NCBI GenBank assembly: GCA_945948535.1
Contig: CAMFBN010000006.1
Coordinates: forward strand, 22,347 to 86,346
Source: an uncultured Clostridia bacterium
Lineage (GTDB): Bacteria; Bacillota; Clostridia; Oscillospirales; Oscillospiraceae
Reading direction: 5' to 3'
Length of the DNA: 64,000 nt
Under the pieces are notes generated by a model, which saw only the letters and a list, made by a program, of their open reading frames with translations, did no database searches and had not been told where the DNA came from. Made by a program: the position numbers and the translations under genes. The number at the start of each line of letters is the position of its first letter. The stretch's first letter is position 1. Below are positions 16,387-23,230 of this stretch, in pieces.

Positions 16387-16545
16387 CCTATGAATAAATC
16401 ACCTGCGGCTGAGCAGCGGGCCTTTTGCTTTCCCAGTGCGGTTTGAAAAACAGGAAATACACACAGTATTCTTCTGTTTTTCAAATCTTCCGGGAAAACA
16501 AAATCTCATGCTGTCAGCTCTTGCTGATTTAATCAGAGCTTCCCT
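16387..16545 (+). repeat. Dispersed ~160-bp non-coding repeat, copy A
   Basis: This segment is closely similar to the reverse complement of 52278-52435. Shared blocks include CTGCGGCTGAGCAGCGG, AACAGGAAATACA and AGAGCTTCCCT, plus a central hairpin between GAAAAACAG and CTGTTTTTC. It has no coding potential and touches the 3' end of the TetR gene. It is most likely a small mobile or REP-type repeat. The gap 16250-16543 holds only this and the terminator. Confidence 0.75.
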
Positions 16546-17077
16546 AGTTCCGATTCGGAAAGCGACCGATTTGGTAAAATACCTCCGAAAGCTCATCTAC
16601 GCTCTCTGCTTTCCCATTTTGGAGCCAGACCAGACCGGTGTTGTACAGGGAACCGGTGTACATATACAGCTCGTAACGTTCAATAGAACGTTGGGGCATA
16701 TTCCCGGCAATTTCCTCATGAAACTGGTTGAGCTTCTCCAGAATGAGGGAGCCATATCCAAAGCGGTGCAGATCCAGTATCTGCTTTTCATACCGGCTGA
16801 AGAATTCAAAACTTCTGCGCATATTATCGTAAGTATAGTAGTTATCGCCATCGTATTGAACCTCTGCCCGGAACTGTTCCAGAACATCGGTGATCAGCGT
16901 GGTAATCACGCTTTCCTTCGACGAGTAATTGCGGTAAAAGGACGCACGGGCCACACCGGCTTCTGATATGATCTCCGTGACTGTGATGTCAGAAATACTT
17001 TTTTCATTCAATAGTGTTAATAAAGCGGCTGTGATCCGTGCTTTTACCCGTATATTTGCTTCCTGACGTTTGTTCAT
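16544..17077 (-). CDS. TetR/AcrR-family transcriptional regulator
   Basis: A 177-aa protein with an N-terminal helix-turn-helix ('ISDITVTEIISEAGVARAS', then 'FYRNYSSKESVI') and a variable ligand-binding C-terminal domain. It is divergent from the DegV gene, and a perfect palindrome lies between them, a likely operator for both promoters. The ligand is unknown. Confidence 0.88.
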   Translation of the reverse strand: MNKRQEANIRVKARITAALLTLLNEKSISDITVTEIISEAGVARASFYRNYSSKESVITTLITDVLEQFRAEVQYDGDNYYTYDNMRRSFEFFSRYEKQILDLHRFGYGSLILEKLNQFHEEIAGNMPQRSIERYELYMYTGSLYNTGLVWLQNGKAESVDELSEVFYQIGRFPNRN

Positions 17078-17134
17078 TGATAGCTCCTTGCAATATATGA
17101 TATAAATACTGCGTTTTTGTCTCAGTTTGCCTTA

Positions 17135-17163
17135 TTGCGGCAGTCAGTGAAATAAGATACAAT
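17135..17163 (+). promoter_or_regulatory. Promoter of the DegV gene
   Basis: TTGCGG, 17 nt, TACAAT. The -10 box lies inside the palindrome at 17156-17169, so a repressor bound there would block it. Confidence 0.5.
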
Positions 17164-17169
17164 TGTATC
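17156..17169. promoter_or_regulatory. Palindromic operator, probably for the TetR protein
   Basis: GATACAATTGTATC is a perfect 14-bp palindrome in the divergent tetR-degV gap. It contains a TACAAT -10 box on each strand. Confidence 0.5.
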
Positions 17170-17284
17170 ATTTCATTATATCTATTTGAAAGTCCCGTTG
17201 TCAACAGCTGACCATATGAATGATTACAACTTGCCGGATGGAAGGGACTGCGCCGATTATGTGGATAAACAGAAAGGAAACGCT

Positions 17285-18151
17285 ATGAAAATTGCGATTA
17301 CGACAGACAGCAACAGCGGCATCACTGCCCAGGAGGCGGAGAAGCTGGGGGTTTTCTTGCTTCCCATGCCGGTGATAATCGATGAGGAAACCTATCTGGA
17401 GGGTTTGAATATTCACACAGAGCAGCTGTTTGCGGCGATGGAACTGGAGCGCGGTGTTTCTTCATCCCAACCGGCACCGGGCAGCATTCTCCAATTGTGG
17501 AATTCTATTTTTGAGCAGGGCTATGACGCCATCGTATATATTCCCATGACCAGCGGACTCAGCGGAAGCTGTCAGAATGCCGCTATGCTCGCGGAAGACT
17601 TCGAAGGCAGAGTATATGTGGTGGACAATCACAGAATCTCCGTGACCCAGCGGGGGTCGGTGCTGGAAGCGAAGCATATGGCGGACGCGGGATATCCGCC
17701 GGAAGAAATCAAAGCGTATCTGGAGGCATCTGCGTTTCAGGCCAGCATCTATCTGACGGTTGCGGATTTAAAGTATCTTCAGCGGGGTGGACGGCTCAGT
17801 TCCTCGGCGGCTTTGCTGGGAACGCTTCTGAATATCAAGCCGATTCTTTCCATACAGGGTTACCAAATTGACGTATTTTCAAAGGTCCGCGGATTGAAGG
17901 CATGTGAGAAGAAAATGATCGAAGCGGTTCAAAACGATATTTCGACACGCTTTGCGGATGTTCCCATGGAAAAGCTCCGAATTGAGGCAGGCGGAACCCA
18001 ACGGAATCAAGAGGACAGGGACCACTGGCAGTCGACAGTTCAGGCGGCGTTCCCGGGTGCGGCAGTGGAGTATGTGACGCTTCCGTGCAGTATTGCCAGC
18101 CATGTTGGACCGGATTGTATGGCGATGGCTGTTTTTGCCAGTGAATATTGA
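17285..18151 (+). CDS. DegV family fatty-acid-binding protein
   Basis: A 288-aa protein with the DegV start 'MKIAITTDSNSGIT', 'GLNIHTEQLF', 'SSQPAPGSIL', 'MTSGLSGSCQNA' (fatty-acid head-group loop) and 'LKYLQRGGRLSSSAALLGTLLNIKP' split over residues about 160-185. FakB-type members hand fatty acids to the FakA kinase for phospholipid synthesis. An AAAGGAAA site precedes the ATG. It is probably controlled by the divergent TetR regulator. Confidence 0.9.
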   Translation: MKIAITTDSNSGITAQEAEKLGVFLLPMPVIIDEETYLEGLNIHTEQLFAAMELERGVSSSQPAPGSILQLWNSIFEQGYDAIVYIPMTSGLSGSCQNAAMLAEDFEGRVYVVDNHRISVTQRGSVLEAKHMADAGYPPEEIKAYLEASAFQASIYLTVADLKYLQRGGRLSSSAALLGTLLNIKPILSIQGYQIDVFSKVRGLKACEKKMIEAVQNDISTRFADVPMEKLRIEAGGTQRNQEDRDHWQSTVQAAFPGAAVEYVTLPCSIASHVGPDCMAMAVFASEY

Positions 18152-18255
18152 CAGACGGCGCCTGCGGAGAGGTGATCGTCCTTGATGGAAATTTCCGCTA
18201 ATGCGGGCGCATAACATAGAAACTATTGGTTGCATAACGGATATTTGCAGTATTT

Positions 18256-19575
18256 TTAGAGGGAATTTTGAATATAAAAAACGAGACCCGCCGCGTTGGC
18301 CAGGAACCAGCCGATAGGAATGGAGCACCAAATCGCGACCACGCCCAGCGGCGTATGGGGCGCCAGTGCGTAAGACAGGGCTACGCGGGTGCCCAGAGAA
18401 ATGATGGTGAGAGTCAGGGAAATGTGGGGCCTGCGGATGCCGCGGAAGTAACCGTACCAAAGGAACAGCACGCCGATGCCCACATACATGGCACCCTCAA
18501 TCCGTAGGTATCGGGCGCCTTCCGCAATGATTTCTGTCTCACTGGCATCAACAAAAAATCCCATCAGATTTCCGGCGAAGAGGAAGATCAGAACGGAGAT
18601 GGCAAGACAGAAGCAGGCAGAAGCAAGAAAGGAAATTCTCGTTCCCTTACGGATGCGGTCTTCCTTTTTGGCACCGTAGTTCTGTGAAACGAACAGGGAG
18701 TAGGCGTTGCCGAATTCCTGTGCGGGCATATAGACGATGGTGTCAATTTTGACGGCGGCAGCGAAAGCGGCCATAATGGCGGCGCCAAAGCTATTGACCA
18801 GGCCCTGAATCATGAGAATGCCAAAATTCATGACAGACTGCTGGATGCCCGTTGCGACATCGTTGACAATGATTTCCCGAAGCCTGTGAAAACTCCGTCC
18901 TGGGGACTTGTCTCCACGCAGGATTGGGAGCCTGGCAAGTGAATAGGCGGCGATGCCGATACCGGAGGCAGCTTGCGCGATTACCGTCGCCCAGGCAGCG
19001 CCGCCAACGCCCATGTTCAGGCCCACAACGAACCCAATATCCAACACAATGTTCAGTCCGGCGGATACGGCCAGAAAAATCAGTGGCACCATGGAGTTGC
19101 CCATAGCCCGAAGCAGATACGAGAAGAAATTGTAAAGAAATACGAAGAGAATACCCACAAACACTGCGGAAACATATTCCCGGGTCATCTCCATCAGTTC
19201 TGTCGGCGTTTGCAGCAGATTCAGAATGGACTGCATTCCCGGGTAGATAACGAGGTAGATTAGCCCGGATACAACAAGAATAAACCAAAACGACAGCCGG
19301 ATATCCTCCCGGAGTCTTCCATCCTCACCGGCGCCGTAGTCGGCGGAAAAGAAGGCACCGCTTCCCATGCACAGGCCGATGATAATAGAGGTAATGAAGA
19401 TCATCAGCGTGTAGGCGGAGCCCACGGAGGCCAGCGCATCCGCGCCGATGCACTTGCCGACGATCAGCGTGTCCGCCAGATTATATACCTGCTGCAAAAG
19501 ATTTCCCGCAATCATAGGCAAGGAAAAACGAATGAGCTTCTGAAAAATAGAACCTTCTGTTAAATTGATTTCCAT
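18256..19575 (-). CDS. MATE family efflux transporter
   Basis: A ~439-aa, 12-segment membrane protein beginning 'MEINLTEGSIFQKLIRFS', with the family's 'NLADTLIVGKCIGADALASVG' region split over residues 32-52 and a second-half repeat ('QEFGNAYSLFVSQNYGAKK'). Multidrug and toxic-compound extrusion proteins export cationic drugs with Na+ or H+. ATG 19575 follows GGAG; an alternative TTG at 19590 is possible. The gene stands alone inside the element. Confidence 0.9.
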   Translation of the reverse strand: MEINLTEGSIFQKLIRFSLPMIAGNLLQQVYNLADTLIVGKCIGADALASVGSAYTLMIFITSIIIGLCMGSGAFFSADYGAGEDGRLREDIRLSFWFILVVSGLIYLVIYPGMQSILNLLQTPTELMEMTREYVSAVFVGILFVFLYNFFSYLLRAMGNSMVPLIFLAVSAGLNIVLDIGFVVGLNMGVGGAAWATVIAQAASGIGIAAYSLARLPILRGDKSPGRSFHRLREIIVNDVATGIQQSVMNFGILMIQGLVNSFGAAIMAAFAAAVKIDTIVYMPAQEFGNAYSLFVSQNYGAKKEDRIRKGTRISFLASACFCLAISVLIFLFAGNLMGFFVDASETEIIAEGARYLRIEGAMYVGIGVLFLWYGYFRGIRRPHISLTLTIISLGTRVALSYALAPHTPLGVVAIWCSIPIGWFLANAAGLVFYIQNSL

Positions 19576-19792
19576 CTTTATAAACTCCAATCGTAGCTTC
19601 CGTATCTTTTCTTGATTTCAGCGTTGATTCAAAAAGCTATTTTACTGTAAAAGCGGCTAAATTGCAAGACACACCGGATGGAATGGTCACTAAAAACGGA
19701 TACCGCAAATACGGCTATGCGTATACGCGCCAGTGCGCGCCAGCATGAATTCCGTTCTGCGCCATATAGCAGGGCAGGGGAGGAATGTCTGA

Positions 19793-19915
19793 TGAAGTCG
19801 AAAGCAGATACATCAGTGGGAGAGGCGATTCCAGATCTGGATAAACCGGAATACATCATTTCCCGGCTCACCCGGAAAAATCTGTCCTCTGTTCCCTCGA
19901 AAAGAGGAATCTGAT
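19793..19915 (+). CDS. Short unrecognised ORF
   Basis: A 40-codon ORF starting 'MKSKADTSVGEAIPDLDKP' with GGGGAGGA upstream. I do not recognise it. It could be the remnant 5' end of a longer gene such as the truncated oxidase gene that now begins near 20950. Apart from this ORF and the hairpin at 19965, the gap 19576-20048 shows nothing else. Confidence 0.25.
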
Positions 19916-19964
19916 TAGCCTGTCCCGGCGGGACAAATGTTAAAATAAAAAACCAAAAGAGGGG

Positions 19965-19993
19965 AAAGCACCAGACGTTGAATCTGGTGCTTT
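19965..19993 (-). terminator. Terminator of the DUF2935 gene
   Basis: AAAGCACCAGA pairs with TCTGGTGCTTT around a 7-nt loop. On the minus strand it is followed by a long T-rich tail. The stem matches that of the hairpin at 23152-23178. Confidence 0.7.
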
Positions 19994-20048
19994 CCGTTTC
20001 GTAAGAAACCTAAAAAGCCAATTGAAAGGTTTCCAATATCCCTGCCGC

Positions 20049-20939
20049 TCAGTGCTTCAAGATCCGAATATAATGGTTTGCTTCGCGCAGCACATGATCT
20101 GCCAGCAAGGGAAGAATGATGCTGCGAATTTTGCACTGCTGTATTCCTTGCACGCCTGCTATCTTGAAATCCCGGAAGCGAATGGTTTCTGAAAGAGATT
20201 CTGCCATCTGCGTTTTTTGAGCGGCATTTTTGCTGTTTTCCAGAAGTTTGCCATACTCTTTTGCGAAATTATCCGCAGTGCAGAAGAGCTCTGCTTCGCA
20301 GGGGTCCAGCAGCCCCCGGATAAACTGGGCGTGCTCCATCATGATCTGGTTCCAGAAGCATTCATTTTCCTTCATGGAGCACTCGGACAGGTCACCGTCC
20401 CGCTCCAGCATTTCCACGAACTTTCGGTACAGCTTCGCCTCCCGCAGAATGTGTTCGATCAGGAGCGGATAATTCAGAGTGAACATTTCGCATCTTAATG
20501 CCCGTTTGAGAATGGTTTCCTTGAAATCGATCAGCCCAGCCAGAAGCTTTAGCGCAGTGCGGTTCAGTCTGTGCACTTTTTCCTGCATTTGGGTCAGATT
20601 ACTTTGGCAGTCTCCGGGCCGTAAACACAGGGAATGATTTGTAATTTCCCTGGCAATGGGAATTCCGGTAAAGCACTCTGTCTGCTTTTCTGTCCAAGCC
20701 GTAAACTCCGTCACTACCTCTCCCGACTCGATCACATCCCTACCGACGACACCGCCTGCCAAAGTAACGGTGTCCCGCAGCAGTGCCTCGAAGCTCTTTT
20801 GGTAAAATGCTGCCCTTTCTGAGAAGGAAGGATCGGCAGAGGTGAATCCTGCCCGCAGGAAAAACGCATGCTCTTTCATGATTCGCCCGAAAAACAGGTG
20901 CAGCTCCAATGATTTTACAACATACCGGTTCGTATTCAT
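20049..20939 (-). CDS. DUF2935 protein (two ferritin-like helical repeats)
   Basis: A 296-aa all-helical protein with two related halves, each with an E-H pair in a helix: 'LELHLFFGRIMKEHAFFL' near the start and 'CFWNQIMMEHAQFI' near residue 190. This matches DUF2935, found in Bacillus and Clostridia, of unknown role. The Glu/His pattern suggests a metal or redox function. GGAGG lies 4 nt before ATG 20939. The gene is divergent from a multicopper-oxidase-like gene whose 5' end is missing right at this start. Confidence 0.8.
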   Translation of the reverse strand: MNTNRYVVKSLELHLFFGRIMKEHAFFLRAGFTSADPSFSERAAFYQKSFEALLRDTVTLAGGVVGRDVIESGEVVTEFTAWTEKQTECFTGIPIAREITNHSLCLRPGDCQSNLTQMQEKVHRLNRTALKLLAGLIDFKETILKRALRCEMFTLNYPLLIEHILREAKLYRKFVEMLERDGDLSECSMKENECFWNQIMMEHAQFIRGLLDPCEAELFCTADNFAKEYGKLLENSKNAAQKTQMAESLSETIRFRDFKIAGVQGIQQCKIRSIILPLLADHVLREANHYIRILKH

Positions 20940-20948
20940 AGTACCTCC

Positions 20949-22889
20949 AGACCAAAGCCAAATTTCGAAACCCTGATCGAGCGGTTCTTTGCCAATGAGG
21001 AGCTGCACACCGTCTTTTTCCATGACCATCTGTTTGCCAACATGCACCAGCAGCATGGCCTGTTCGGCGCGCTGATCGTCGAACCCGCCGGGGCGGAATT
21101 TCTGGATCCCCACACCCTGTGCCCCATCCGTTGTGGTACGCAGGCAGTGATCCGCCGGAAGGACGGCACCGCATTCCGGGAGTTCTCTCTGTTCCTCCAT
21201 GATTTTGCCCTGCTGTTTGACGGAAAGGGAAATCCTTTGAACCCACCGGAGCAGCCCGGTTCCCACGATGATCCCGGCGTCATGGGAATCAACTACCGCT
21301 GCGAGCCTATGCCAGAGCGGCTGAAATACAAAGACGACCCGGCACACATCTTCTCGTCTCTGACCTACTGGGACCCTGCTACACCTATGCTGGAAACCTA
21401 TCCTGGCGAGGAGCTGGTGATCCGGCTGCTGGACGGGGCCCATGAGGAGCAGCACGCCTTTAACATTGTGGGCATGTCCTGGGAAAAGAAAATCACCAAC
21501 CCGAATTCCCCGGTGGTAGCAGCACAGACCATCGGCATATCGGAGGTCTTCAATATTCGCGTTGAAGAGCCCTACGCCGCCGGAGATTACCTCTACTACA
21601 GCGGCAGCGTGGACGATGTATGGCTTGGGCTTTGGGGAATTATCCGCGCTCATGCCGAGCCACTGGAATGCCTGCCGCCCCTGTGCGGAAAGCGGAAGAA
21701 ACAGGTATGCCTGACGCCGCCGCCCGGGGCTTGCATCCACAAATTTGAGATTGCCGCGATTCAACAGGATCTGGAGTATAACCGCTACGGCGACCACGAC
21801 CCGGACGGACTGCTGTTTGTTCCGCTGGAGGATGTGGAAAACATCCGCCGGGGCAGGAAACGGCCCGTTCCGCTGATTCTCCGGGCCAATGCCGGAGACT
21901 GGATCGAAGTGACACTTCACAATCTGTTTGAAAAACAGGTGCCCTATTTTGACTACCCCTCCGTGCCGCTGGATCTGCGCCACAGGCCCTCCAACCGGGT
22001 GTCGCTGAATCCCCAGTTTCTTCAATACGACCCAATAAATGACTCGGGTCTGAATGTGGGCTATAACGATGCAGAGCAGACCGTTGCGCCCGGGGAATGC
22101 AGAAAATACCTGTGGCATGCCGACAGGGGCCTGCTCCGTTCCTTCGGCGACCTGAGAAACCACAAGTATCACGGTCTGTTCGGCGCAATCATCATCGAGC
22201 CGCCGGGAGCCAAATACTACCGCACATTCAGTCAGGTGGCGCAAAACCATGAGGTGCAATCCATTATTACGGCGCCGGGTGCGGCAACCTTCCGGGAGTT
22301 TGTTCTCTTTGCCCACAACGGAATCCGAATGTTGGTTAAAGCGGGGAATCTCATAAAAACCACGGAGGCAGGGGAACCCCACGGTGCCCACGGCGAGGTG
22401 GATCATGAGGACACGGGGGAGAAAGGCTTCAATTACCGCTCCGAACGGTTCTTTAACCGCTTTCAGAGGGTGCCTCTGGCTTCCAAACTTTTTGATTCCA
22501 AGGTGCACGGGGAACCGGCTACCCCGGTGCTCAAGGCCTATACCAGGGAGCGGGTGATCATCCGCTACCTGATGCCGGGAGATAAGCCCAGAAACACAGT
22601 CTTCCTGATCCACGGTCATGTATGGCGGGAGCAGCCCGGGAATCCACTGTCCAATGTGGAGCCGGTGAAGGGGGCCATCAGCGTGGGCAATGTCTACAAT
22701 CTGGAACTGCTGGGGGGCGCTTCCGACTGTCCCGGCGACTATCTCTACCGTTCCGGCGCCCTGCGCTGGGATGTGGAGTCCGGAATGTGGGGCATTCTCA
22801 GAATTCAAATGCGTACGGCGTTCTACACGCTGGCATCCTGCTACCGCAATGTGGGGCAGTGGTGGGAGAAGGTATGGAGGAAAGACTGA
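20949..22889 (+). pseudogene. Multicopper-oxidase-like (MnxG-type) protein, 5'-truncated
   Basis: The frame is open from 20913, but homology-like sequence begins near 20950 ('FETLIERFF') and no ATG occurs until 21042, inside a conserved 'HDHLFANMHQQHGLFGALI' copper-ligand block. It holds two cupredoxin pairs; the second shows 'HKYHGLFGAIIIEP' and 'FLIHGHVW'. The usual final ligand motif H-C-H-x3-H-x4-M is not present: the matching places read 'DYLYYSGSVDDV' and 'DYLYRSGALRWDV'. It could still be translated from 21042 (615 aa), but lacks the N-terminus. The closest type is the large Mn-oxidising family of Bacillus spores. Confidence 0.65.
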
Positions 22890-22918
22890 CGGTTTGGATG
22901 GTTTGGGTGATTACAATG

Positions 22919-22948
22919 GCATGTATCTTTTTCGAACCCCATATAGTA
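22919..22948 (+). promoter_or_regulatory. Possible SigE/SigK-type promoter upstream of the recombinase
   Basis: GCATGTA, 14 nt, CATATAGTA. The -10 box fits the SigK form CATAnnnTA exactly and resembles the SigE box; the -35 is a partial SigE match. Such a promoter would place recombinase expression in the sporulating mother cell. Confidence 0.35.
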
Positions 22949-22992
22949 GGGGGTGGAGGTGCTGCCTGCTGTATCATAAGGAATATGTATAC

Positions 22993-23166
22993 GTGGGAGG
23001 ATCCATTCCAGAGCTGAACGCACAGGAACACAGGGATTTTTTGATTCTTCTGGAAAAAGCGGTTCTCTATTCTCTGGAGAATCGAAATCTGATCAGCCGT
23101 AATCAAAGGGACAGGTGTCTCATTGGGATCGACAACCTGCACGCAAAGGATAAGCACCAGACTTAG
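22993..23166 (+). CDS. Small unrecognised ORF directly upstream of the recombinase
   Basis: A 57-codon frame from GTG 22993 (or 41 codons from TTG 23041) containing 'EHRDFLILLEKAVLYSL' and 'RNQRDRCLIGIDNL', a helix-rich, charged sequence. The codon pattern looks real, but no strong ribosome site is seen. Its place between a sporulation-type promoter and the recombinase makes a recombination accessory factor possible; this is not recognisable from the sequence. No other gene is seen in 22890-23230. Confidence 0.35.
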   Translation: MGGSIPELNAQEHRDFLILLEKAVLYSLENRNLISRNQRDRCLIGIDNLHAKDKHQT

Positions 23167-23178
23167 GGTCTGGTGCTT
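23152..23178 (+). terminator. Hairpin between the small ORF and the recombinase
   Basis: AAGCACCAGAC pairs with GTCTGGTGCTT around TTAGG. There is no clear T-run after it, so it may be a weak terminator or attenuator. Confidence 0.45.
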
Positions 23179-23230
23179 TCCATATTGGCGTGCCTGCATG
23201 GAGGCAAAAAAGCAGAAGGGAGCATTTGCC

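Noticed and set aside
20049..22808. A 919-codon minus-strand open frame
   Set aside because: Only its last 296 codons (20049-20939) look like protein (DUF2935) and have a ribosome site. The rest is antisense to the oxidase-like gene.
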